A DNA stretch of 40,475 nt from Multifurca ochricompacta (taxonomy: Eukaryota; Basidiomycota; Agaricomycetes; Russulales; Russulaceae): the NCBI GenBank assembly GCA_022496185.1, contig WTXG01000304.1, forward strand, positions 1 to 40,475. Direction: 5' to 3'. The position numbers were made by a program, and so were the translations under genes. The notes under the pieces are model-generated. The model searched no databases and was not told where the DNA came from. It was given only the letters and a program-made list of their open reading frames with translations. Positions 31,768-38,802 of the stretch are shown piece by piece. Each line of letters opens with the position of its first letter. Positions within the stretch are counted from its first letter, which is position 1.

Positions 31768-31782
31768 CCAGGGCCCATAACC
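31768..31782 (-). promoter_or_regulatory. Half-tRNA primer-binding site of C1
   Basis: On the minus strand GGTTATGGGCCCTGG abuts the LTR end directly. GGTTATGGGCCC is complementary to the anticodon stem-loop of eukaryotic initiator tRNA-Met (GGGCCCATAACC), the site used when a cleaved half-tRNA primes reverse transcription, as in Drosophila copia. Confidence 0.75.
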
Positions 31783-32775
31783 TGTGGAAACGCAGCTGAG
31801 GTTAGATAAGCGCTACCTAAATGGGTAGCAAGATAATTCAGTTTGTGAATGGTCAAAACTACTATATTAATTAGTCTTTACCTAAATGGGTAGCAAGATA
31901 ACTACACAAGTAATGTTAGCTATACGTGTTACGTCCAGTGCGGGACGTTCCACACGACTTGTGTGACAGCGTGATATGGGGGTTCGGATAAGAAACCAAT
32001 AAGGTCTCTTGGAGTAAAGTGTGACGAGTCAAAGTCAAAGAGGCTGTACTCTAAGACAATGGTGAGTGGAAAGTGCCAGAAGCACTTGAGACAGACAGAT
32101 GTTCCAAGAGGACAAGTCCAGAAGACTAGCACTGATGTATTCAATAAGTCGAGTCTGAGGTCTACTAGGTAGCTACAGCGGACTTATATACGTAAGGCAG
32201 TGGGCGTCTACGAGATAAGGGTACGGAGTCAAGTGGGCCCAAATATCTGAAAGCGGAGGGCGTAAAGCCTGGCTTCTACTGATAGGGGATTAAGTAAATG
32301 TCCGGTCGTACGATAAGGAGATAAGCGATAAGCGAGGAAACAAGCAAGTAAACATGAATAAGCAAACGAGTCATGGGGATGGACGAAGAGCATGTGATGG
32401 ATCCCATGATGGAGATGTGATCTGGTAGTGAAGCGTAGGTGGCAGGGAGGGGTCATCGTTGGGCAAGAAAAAGAACAGTGGAAGCGATGGGGTTCGTAAC
32501 AATACGCGTGGTAAAGATAATCTAAGTAAATACTCACTTCAGTTTGTGAATGGTCAAAACTGAAGTGTACAACACAGAAATAATGTCCTTAAATACTGTA
32601 AAGAGTGTGCTGTGCTATGGTCATAAAGGATTGTATCTTTAATCATAAGTAATCATAGTAAACAAGTGGAATGTCAGTATGTATATTACAATGTCCACTT
32701 AACTCCGTCTTGCACTGGCAACTCCGGTCACCTCTGATCCAGTCCGGCCAACTCTGATCCGTTACTGGCTCAACA
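31783..32775 (-). repeat. C1 5' LTR, 413 bp interrupted by a solo gypsy LTR
   Basis: Minus strand starts TGTTGAGCCAGTAACGG (from 32775) and ends ...GCTGCGTTTCCACA at 31783. Carries the solo LTR 31927-32501 with duplicated ATACG. Conserved hairpin at 32535-32567. Confidence 0.94.
31927..32501 (-). repeat. Solo LTR of the G1 gypsy family, 575 bp
   Basis: Minus strand reads TGTTACGAACCCC to CACTGGACGTAACA. Flanked by ATACG (31922-31926 and 32502-32506). TATATAAG (32190-32183) and the transcript start AGACTCGACTT (32156-32146) keep the 34-nt spacing of G1, and no ATG occurs between that start and the LTR end. Left by recombination between the LTRs of a lost full element. Confidence 0.95.
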
Positions 32776-33668
32776 CTTTTGCCTTAGCAAGCTCCACTGA
32801 CAATTTTGAGCTATCGAAACTGTCCTACCAGGACACATCTACATATATTCTGGAGAGTGAGCCTTTGATGGAATGGGAATGCATTATCATGGTGATGCGG
32901 AAACACTATGTTACAGATGAACCTGGTGATGTTTGGAATGAGGGCAGCCCATAAGTTGGAGTTGCCATTGGAGTGTGGATCTGGTATATCCTTCAGGAAT
33001 GGGGCCGCCAGCCTGATAAGAGTACCTCCAAGTACTTTCTACTACCAGTTAAGTGAAACATGTTAGCCTCAAGAGCGGAATTGGATCTTTCCCTTCAATG
33101 ACAGGCCCTACGTCAACAGTGGAGAGCTCCCACATTTTCATCTCAAGGTGACGCAGGAAAAGGCATGCAACACAGGTAAGGCTCAAAGTGATGAGACAGA
33201 AGATGGGTGGCCTACGATTTTGTCCAAAGTGAGGTCAACGAGACTTGTCGCAGATGATAAAAGTGGGGAGATGGAAGCAATTCAACCAAAGATGCTGAAG
33301 ACATGGGATGGAACCAACTAGGAATGTAGTTAGAAGATTGGGTTCATGTCAATCCACATTCCAACTCAGGAAATGGGCAGTTCATTGCCTTGAAGAGGTT
33401 CTCGAAGCATCCAGATCCCACGCACATTATTGGAGATATTTAAGTGCAGTGACCAGCTGACTCTTCTCCCAGAGATTGTTGTCTACAAGAGGCAAGAGGA
33501 TAGGCGATGATTGGTAATGGTGGGAAACGAGTCAGCACTATTTTTTGTAAAGTAAAGACACAAATACAAATTGAAAGGACGAGGCGAGCACGACCAGTAT
33601 CCATTTTCTGCGCACATGTGTTCAAAGATGCATCTATAAGAATTGAATGTCTCCAAAAGAAGATTATC
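32776..33668 (+). repeat. Segmental duplication copy B, right part
   Basis: Aligns with 15976-16868 with few changes. Non-coding as far as seen: short frames only. Ends exactly at GATTATC, followed by the TGTTACGG start of the C2 LTR. Confidence 0.88.
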
Positions 33669-34095
33669 TGTTACGGTCGGTAGGCTGTATTGTGCGCGAG
33701 ATTGGAAGTCGTGATTCGGGGGCTCCAAAGGAGGTGTTCAGTGGTCTATGTTGAACCAAGATACCGGTACAGAGGCTCCGGGATAGCAGTACGACATGAT
33801 TGTGATCACACGTAGATAATGCAAGTAAGAACACGTTCATAATTAGCTAGATTACTTAGAATATACATCTAAGATCAGGCATGTGATCAAATCACATCAA
33901 TAACGAGATAACACACTCGTATAATTAAGTAGCCAATATAGTACATTAAATTGTATATAAACTACTGTATAACTGCTATAGATTAAGCAGTTGCTATTGC
34001 ATTAATGACTGCATCTAAGTCTCAAAGTAAAACAAAGGTGAGATAGCTAGCAGTAAAGTAGTATCTAGTGTAGGCTGCGCCATACCTGTTCTATA
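33669..34095 (+). repeat. 5' LTR of copia element C2
   Basis: Starts TGTTACGGTCGG exactly where homology with copy A of the duplication stops, and ends just before the primer site. About 427 bp; AT-rich middle with TGTATATAAAC at about 33953 as likely TATA box. The terminal CTATA replaces CCACA seen in the fragment at 18228. Confidence 0.75.
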
Positions 34096-34110
34096 GGTTA
34101 TGGGCCCTGG
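34096..34110 (+). promoter_or_regulatory. Half-tRNA primer-binding site of C2
   Basis: GGTTATGGGCCCTGG, identical to the site of C1 although the LTRs differ; complementary to the anticodon stem-loop of initiator tRNA-Met. Confidence 0.75.
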
Positions 34111-34119
34111 TGGGCATCT

Positions 34120-34341
34120 TGTGCCTTTATGGCTGCAATACACACTCTGTGCCTTTAATGGCCGCAATAAACATTTTCTGCGCCTTCAATGGCTGCGATA
34201 AGTGTCTGCGCCTATATGGCTGCAAAAGTAGATGCTACCAGTGAATGCAACATTCATGTGCCTTTATGGCTGCACTGCTAATGTGCCTTTAAGGCTGCAT
34301 AAAAACTACTAAGCTCACCATTGCACCTTTATGGCTGCATC
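34120..34341 (+). repeat. Array of seven degenerate GTGCCTTTATGGCTGCA units in the C2 leader
   Basis: Units begin at about 34120, 34149, 34178, 34207, 34257, 34282 and 34321, spaced 25-50 bp. Core: TG(T/C)GCCTTTATGGCTGCAA. Most units contain ATGGC(T/C)GC, so the array also places a series of short upstream ORFs before gag. Possible roles: RNA packaging, dimerisation or translational control; not known. Confidence 0.8.
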
Positions 34342-34473
34342 TATGGTTTCTAAGAGCCTGAGTTCTGTTTTGTGCTCTGAGTATCTTTTGTCGCATTCAA
34401 TGCTGACTATGGCTTCTTTTACAGAAACCATTTACTCACGCTTCCAAAAAAAACACTTACTCAAATCTTAACA

Positions 34474-35307
34474 ATGTTGTCTCAACTGACCATTGCCATT
34501 CCCATCTTTGACGGATCTAACTATTCTGCTTGGGCCAATGTGATGAGGGCTTTCCTTATGTCTAGTGGGCTTTGGGAGGTCACAAATGGCTCCAACCCTT
34601 GTCCTAATGCCAAGGATGAACAGAACCCTACTGAAGATGAAAAATTACTTCAGAAGGAATGGGACCGCGCTGATAACAAGGCGATCGGCACTATAATCTT
34701 GAGGCTGTCCACTGTGATCCAGCATGAGCATACCTCAACTGGCTCTTCCTTTCTTATATGGATCGGTCTAAAGAGCAAGTATGGCTCAGTGGGGCCCGCT
34801 GCGATCTTTAGGGACTTCAAAGAAGCCCTAAACTTTTGCCTGGACTCTGCCAAGCACCCCTTGCCTCAGATTAACCACCTTGAGGTCGCCTTTGAGCGCC
34901 TTGAGACCAATAGTGTCACCATCCCTGATGTCTTGCAGGGCATGCTCCTGCTCCATACGCTCCCTCCCAAATGGGAGGCCCTTATCCCCACCATCCTTGT
35001 CAGAAGATCTCCTTCCAACATTAATCTAGCCATAATCTGCAATGCTGTGCTTGCTCAGTGGGAGCAAGATCGATCCAGGGGTAAGAACCCTCATGCAGCT
35101 AATAAGCTCTCGGCAATCAAACAGAAGCGGGGTGACCCTCGCTTTAATCAGCAGAAACACTTCGGTGGCAAGCAGCCGGAGCAAGCAGAGAAACAGTCGG
35201 ATCAGAAATTCCAGCACAGGCGCCATGCCGGGAAGAAGTATAGAGATAATCAGCAGTCCAAGGGACAGCAGCATTCTCACATCACCAATCAGGCTGTCAT
35301 GAACTGA
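34474..35307 (+). CDS. gag of copia element C2 (277 residues)
   Basis: ATG after AACA at 34470-34473, MLSQLTIAIPIFDGSNYSAW at the N-terminus, the N-terminal signature of copia gag (FDG.NY..W...M...L). Then LWEVTNGSNPCPNAKDEQN, WDRADNKAIGTIILRLS, LKSKYGSVGPAAIFRDFKEA, LPPKWEALIPTIL, and a basic, Gln/Lys/His-rich tail in place of a zinc knuckle. The frame ends at TGA 35305-35307; the expected protease and pol do not follow, because the gypsy element G2 starts within about 150 bp. Intact as a frame but part of a truncated or interrupted element. Confidence 0.82.
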   Translation: MLSQLTIAIPIFDGSNYSAWANVMRAFLMSSGLWEVTNGSNPCPNAKDEQNPTEDEKLLQKEWDRADNKAIGTIILRLSTVIQHEHTSTGSSFLIWIGLKSKYGSVGPAAIFRDFKEALNFCLDSAKHPLPQINHLEVAFERLETNSVTIPDVLQGMLLLHTLPPKWEALIPTILVRRSPSNINLAIICNAVLAQWEQDRSRGKNPHAANKLSAIKQKRGDPRFNQQKHFGGKQPEQAEKQSDQKFQHRRHAGKKYRDNQQSKGQQHSHITNQAVMN

Positions 35308-35451
35308 CACCCTAGAAAACCTCCTGACCCCCCAGAAATCCTCAGACACTCCAGAGACCTTGTAAAACCCTCAGAGACGAAGATAACCCTAGATTAAGAC
35401 CAGAGAAGGGCCGGTCCGGACCAGGGCCGGACTCCTGCCAAATTGGAGACC
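35308..35451 (+). other. Spacer between C2 gag and G2
   Basis: Open in the gag frame for 30 more codons (PRKPPDPPEILRHSRD) to a TAA, then GC-rich CCGGTCCGGACCAGGGCCGG. Probably residual C2 sequence; the G2 edge is not certain. Confidence 0.3.
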
Positions 35452-35876
35452 TGTGGGAAGAGTACTAACAGAACCCCACAATGTCTAAACAGCAGTGCAC
35501 AAACTGCGGACTGCGGACTGCGGACTGCGGATTCCTAAGCCCAAAAGTGGGGCTATTCTCATTGGTGGATCAGTAGGGAGTTAGAGCGAAGTTAACCTCC
35601 CCTAAAGTGGTGCACAGACCAAAGTCCCGGTTGTAATTACGTATATAAACCCTTTGGGAATAGAATGGACAGCTCCAGACTGTCCACTTGTGATCCGGTT
35701 CCTGATTACCTAGGAGATTAGCCCCACCTTGTGGAAGGCTTCTCATCCCCTGCCCTTGAGCTGTTCGCTTCGTCTCCCTTGCACTTTCACCCTCACTCTC
35801 ATCCTTTGCCCACTTCCAAATCCCTTCCCCTTTGCATACAACCCACTGTCCAGACAGTCGACAGTGAGTTGTAACA
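35452..35876 (+). repeat. 5' LTR of gypsy element G2 (left edge approximate)
   Basis: Right edge GAGTTGTAACA at 35876 is fixed by the adjacent primer site. The left edge TGTGGGAAGAGTACTAACAG is my best candidate; no second LTR is in the window to prove it. CTGCGGA is repeated four times at about 35505-35529. Confidence 0.6.
35642..35649 (+). promoter_or_regulatory. TATA box of G2 and predicted transcript start at 35677
   Basis: TATATAAA is followed 35 bp later by AGACTGTCCA (35677-35686), the segment complementary to the primer site. The same spacing is seen in G1 (34) and its solo LTR (34). The last ATG before gag, at 35665, lies between TATA and this start and so outside the predicted mRNA. 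Confidence 0.65.
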
Positions 35877-35878
35877 TT

Positions 35879-35888
35879 TGGACAGTCT
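35879..35888 (+). promoter_or_regulatory. Self-priming site of G2
   Basis: TGGACAGTCT begins two bases after the LTR end, as in G1, and is the exact reverse complement of AGACTGTCCA at the predicted mRNA start. This fits the Tf1-type self-priming mechanism. Confidence 0.72.
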
Positions 35889-35907
35889 CCTTTGCAGCAG
35901 ACAGTGA

Positions 35908-36984
35908 CTGACAAGTGCCCTAGTGTCCCAGAACAGCTCCCCTTTGACCAACTCTTCGGATCAAGCAGACTCCCCCCCCTACGAGCTTACCCCCCCCCAC
36001 GAAATCCTCAACTTTGCTGCCTTAGTAGAGGCAGCTGCCACAGCATCCCCTGCCCCCCCTTCGTCGGTTTTGCCTCCTCTGGAACTCCCAGAACTTCACC
36101 CTTTCCCTGTGCCCTCCCCCACCCTCCAACTACCTCCCCTTGCTCCCCCAGGTCTTCTGAACGCGTCCAACACCTTTGGTACCCCCCCTCCTCGCTATAT
36201 TCGCCTTCCAACCCCTGCCCCACCCCCTCCCACCACTGCAAACGCTCTCTCCCCTCGCCACCCTGGCACTGACCATCCTCCAGCACCTCCTGCTCTTCAC
36301 CTTCATCGTCCTGTGTGCCTTGACCATCCAACCAACCCTCACCAATTTCTTATCTACCATTCGATTGACGGTAATCAAGAATCTTGGGTGCCCAGTCAGT
36401 TCTCGAGAGAAACCAGCCTTTTTGATCAATATCCCTGCTTCCTGGACGTGCTTGAGCATAGAGCTAATTACCTTCCTGGTGTGCTCGTTTCTTTCCGCTT
36501 TCCTCACTTCCATATCGTTCCTATTCGCCCTCGTATTGATCGCTTCCTTCGTTCCACTTATTACCCCCCCTCCCACTTTGTAAACATCAATCTCTGTGCC
36601 AAGGTAGGGTTCTTGGCCCCCAACATTCTTACCTTCCCCAAGGGCCTCCTTGTCTATTCCTGGAACGCTTCCATTGCCCGCCTTCATCGCTCCCTCTCCC
36701 CAGAACTCCAGGACGTCTTCAGTGGGGCTAGAGTACTGCTCCAAGGCTTTGATCTTCTGGACGGACGCTTCCTCTCTTTGTTTGGCACCCTTAACTTCAC
36801 TGACATTGGGGTCCTAGTAGAAGAAAGATACTTCACAGTACGAGATATACTTAGAGACCATCTGGAGCTTGTCCCTTTAGTTTCCCCTGTTCGTCTACCC
36901 ACCAACCCCCTCCCTTTCCTTCCCATACACCCTTCAGACGGGTACCCTTGCTTTGAAGATATAGACTTTGATATCAACCTCTAA
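35908..36984 (+). CDS. G2 leader ORF A, ~358 codons without any Met
   Basis: Open from just after a TGA at 35905 to TAA at 36982. No ATG in frame, nor in the other two frames. Candidate near-cognate starts are CTG 35908 and GTG 35923 (then SQNSSPLTNSSD). The first third is Pro/Leu/Ala-rich (LPPLELPELHPFPVPSPTLQ); from about residue 125 it looks globular: HQFLIYHSIDGNQESWVPSQ, RANYLPGVLVSFRFPHFHIV, VNINLCAKVGFLAPNILTF, LSPELQDVFSGARVLL, with an acidic end EDIDFDINL. No family recognised and no TM segment convincing. It lies between the primer site and gag, where Ty3 elements normally have only a short leader. Coding is inferred from the length of the open frame. Confidence 0.5.
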   Translation: MTSALVSQNSSPLTNSSDQADSPPYELTPPHEILNFAALVEAAATASPAPPSSVLPPLELPELHPFPVPSPTLQLPPLAPPGLLNASNTFGTPPPRYIRLPTPAPPPPTTANALSPRHPGTDHPPAPPALHLHRPVCLDHPTNPHQFLIYHSIDGNQESWVPSQFSRETSLFDQYPCFLDVLEHRANYLPGVLVSFRFPHFHIVPIRPRIDRFLRSTYYPPSHFVNINLCAKVGFLAPNILTFPKGLLVYSWNASIARLHRSLSPELQDVFSGARVLLQGFDLLDGRFLSLFGTLNFTDIGVLVEERYFTVRDILRDHLELVPLVSPVRLPTNPLPFLPIHPSDGYPCFEDIDFDINL

Positions 36985-37025
36985 ACAGTACGTTGTGCAT
37001 AACTGTAGAGGTTCCTTGTAAATAA

Positions 37026-37979
37026 AAGAGTTCTTGGGTGCGGAAAATAGTGTCCTTCCCCACAGAAAGAGAAGACCGCCTCCGACGGGTCCAAAGACAA
37101 TTTGACCACCTTTTCCAACTTCACAGAGAAGCACAGCTCGCCCTCCTGTACCCAGAACCCCTCATCAGCACCCTCCACGACGACGGACAAGCAGAAGGCT
37201 GGTGTGACGTTGATACTATCTATCTACCCCTTCGTCTTCTCCTCCCATTTGGGCGAGTTCTCACTCAAACCCAGTACAACCAATTCCTGTCCGGACCTTG
37301 CCAAAGCATTCCCCGAGACTCCCAACACCAACTCCTTTACTGGCACCTTGCTCAGCTCACCCATTCCACAGGGGACCCCCTTGAAACACTCCTGATCTGT
37401 GTCAACGACGAATATCTTTGGAAAGAGCACATCCCTCCTCGCATCCCAGAACTTGAAACACTTGTGCTCAGAGGGGAACGTCTTTATTACCTCTCTACCT
37501 TTCGTTTGGACCACATAAGAATTAATCTCACCTTTGACGAGATCCGCCTCCACTCCGCTCCCTCCCCCTCTGGCTGGCGACTGGTAGAAACAGAAGGCAT
37601 ACAAATTGAATACCTGTGGACTGCTGATTACTGGGAGACCACCTCTCGTAACCATTGCCCATTCCTTGTCAACCCTCCCATCTTCACAGACCCCCCTTAT
37701 CTCCCTACCTACGCTGAACTCTCCCCCTCCCCAGAACCAGAAGAGCTCACATTCCCTACCCTTTCCCTTGCAGCAGTCACTCAAGAAGAAGAACGCCTCA
37801 CCCAGATCCAGACAGCCTTAATTGGTACTACTACCACCTGGTCTGACCTTGAAACTCCCACAGAAAATACCTCGGACTTTGAAGAGAGTTCTCCTGTACC
37901 CAGACGGCACTGCCTCTGTGAGATTGATCTTTGCACCTGTAATTATCGCCCAGAAACCCCCCCTACCCCCCAGGCATAG
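37026..37979 (+). CDS. G2 leader ORF B, ~317 codons without any Met
   Basis: Open from 37026 (after TAA) to TAG at 37977. First near-cognate codon GTG 37038 (RKIVSFPTEREDRLRRVQ). Middle is globular-looking: QLALLYPEPLISTLHDDG, WCDVDTIYLPLRLLLPFGR, LLYWHLAQLTHSTGDPLE, RGERLYYLSTFRLDHIRI, EGIQIEYLWTADYWETT. The C-terminal part is Ser/Thr/Glu/Pro-rich with a Cys cluster CLCEIDLCTC near the end. No family recognised. It is 41 bp after ORF A and in another frame. The segment TPSERE to RVQRQFDHLFQLHREAQ could form a short amphipathic helix. Confidence 0.48.
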   Translation, partial: KSSWVRKIVSFPTEREDRLRRVQRQFDHLFQLHREAQLALLYPEPLISTLHDDGQAEGWCDVDTIYLPLRLLLPFGRVLTQTQYNQFLSGPCQSIPRDSQHQLLYWHLAQLTHSTGDPLETLLICVNDEYLWKEHIPPRIPELETLVLRGERLYYLSTFRLDHIRINLTFDEIRLHSAPSPSGWRLVETEGIQIEYLWTADYWETTSRNHCPFLVNPPIFTDPPYLPTYAELSPSPEPEELTFPTLSLAAVTQEEERLTQIQTALIGTTTTWSDLETPTENTSDFEESSPVPRRHCLCEIDLCTCNYRPETPPTPQA

Positions 37980-38071
37980 TGTTGTGGAGGCCTTCTGCCT
38001 TTGATACATACTTACCTTCACATTACTCAATCTAAGTAGGAAAAGGGAATAAAAAGAGACTCCTTTGCATC

Positions 38072-38368
38072 GTGGCTAGTATTACTGACTGGGCTATCAA
38101 CCTGGCGTCCCAACACAGAAGAAGTCAGTCCAACTCCCCCCAAGATAGAAGAAGAAACCCTAGAAGACGTAGCAGTAACGATACACCGGCCACACCTGCC
38201 CCTCATCACACCACTAGGAGGCAAAGAGCACAAACCCATCCCAGTCCCAGTGCACCCCCACCAGAGCGACCACTTCCCCCTGTCCCAGAGCCCTTCCTTG
38301 CCCATCTAAACTATTCCCCTATTCCCCAACATCCACCCAGCTCGCTTCGACATCAACACCCTTCCTAA
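38072..38368 (+). CDS. Overlapping frames between ORF B and ORF C, uncertain
   Basis: A basic frame (98 codons, from GTG 38072: ASITDWAINLASQHRR, then Arg/Pro/Ser-rich) overlaps a frame ending at 38309 that reads TEEVSPTPPKIEEETLEDVA then VTIHRPHLPLITPLGG. Both lack ATG. One of them may be the true N-terminal part of ORF C joined by an indel. Confidence 0.3.
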   Translation: MASITDWAINLASQHRRSQSNSPQDRRRNPRRRSSNDTPATPAPHHTTRRQRAQTHPSPSAPPPERPLPPVPEPFLAHLNYSPIPQHPPSSLRHQHPS

Positions 38369-38802
38369 ACCTTCCAGTTGTAGAATCAGATCAGTCCCGA
38401 TCCCGATCCCCTTCCATTGTTCACCTGGTCAACCACATCTACCCTGCCACCGATATCTACGTCTCTGGGACATTACCAACTCGAAACCCCAGTGAACTAC
38501 GAGAATTCCACCTTCACTGCTCTGCCCAACTTGCAACTCAAAGAGCCAATCACCTTGACGTCTACCATCCCTTGAGTGAAGCTAACCGTATCACCACAGA
38601 CCCCCTGTACTTTGAGAATCTCCTTTGGCGACTCCGCATTGTTATCTCTGCTCCAGGAATAGTTGAAGAGTATTACTGGATCCACAGGAACATCCGCAAC
38701 TACCGTCTAGATCGTGCTGTCCTTCGCCCCGCCTACCAAGTCTTCTACGCCTGGAACGCCCAAGGGTGGACTACATACCGCCTTAGCACCCGCTCTGAAT
38801 GA
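38218..38802 (+). CDS. G2 leader ORF C, ~194 codons without Met, overlapping gag start
   Basis: Open from 38218 (after TAG 38215) to TGA 38800-38802. The well-structured part starts about 38370: LNLPVVESDQSRSRSPSIVH, HIYPATDIYVSGTLPTRNPS, NHLDVYHPLSEANRI, FENLLWRLRIVISAPGIVEE, YYWIHRNIRNYRLDRAV, YQVFYAWNAQGWTTY. The stop overlaps the gag start as ATGA (A 38799, TGA 38800-38802). Such overlaps allow reinitiation after termination, as in some fungal totiviruses. No family recognised. Confidence 0.48.
   Translation, partial: EAKSTNPSQSQCTPTRATTSPCPRALPCPSKLFPYSPTSTQLASTSTPFLNLPVVESDQSRSRSPSIVHLVNHIYPATDIYVSGTLPTRNPSELREFHLHCSAQLATQRANHLDVYHPLSEANRITTDPLYFENLLWRLRIVISAPGIVEEYYWIHRNIRNYRLDRAVLRPAYQVFYAWNAQGWTTYRLSTRSE

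Larger units (their letters stand above)
25347..32775 (-). mobile_element. Ty1/copia LTR retrotransposon C1, complete, with two nested insertions
   Basis: Flanked by CTTTT (25342-25346 and 32776-32780); the empty site CTTTT is kept in the paralogous block at 15976-15980. Subtracting the Tc1 derivative (25373-26964 plus its TA) and the solo gypsy LTR (31927-32501 plus 5 bp) leaves about 5.25 kb, and both LTRs then measure 413 bp. Order on the minus strand: 5' LTR, primer site, gag, protease, integrase, RT, RNase H, polypurine tract, 3' LTR. Integrase before RT defines the copia type. Confidence 0.96.

Noticed and set aside
34120..34341. CRISPR-like array
   Set aside because: Units are degenerate, spacers irregular and the setting is a fungal retrotransposon leader.
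35570..36744. Long minus-strand frames opposite the G2 leader, including a Gly/Glu-rich one
   Set aside because: They mirror the C-rich, Pro-rich plus-strand ORF A; the promoter, primer site and gag all point to the plus strand.
36985..37050. Intron joining ORF A to ORF B (donor-like GTACGT at 36988, acceptor-like AAATAG)
   Set aside because: The donor lies after the ORF A stop codon, so splicing would not fuse the frames; the leader could still be spliced, which I cannot test.
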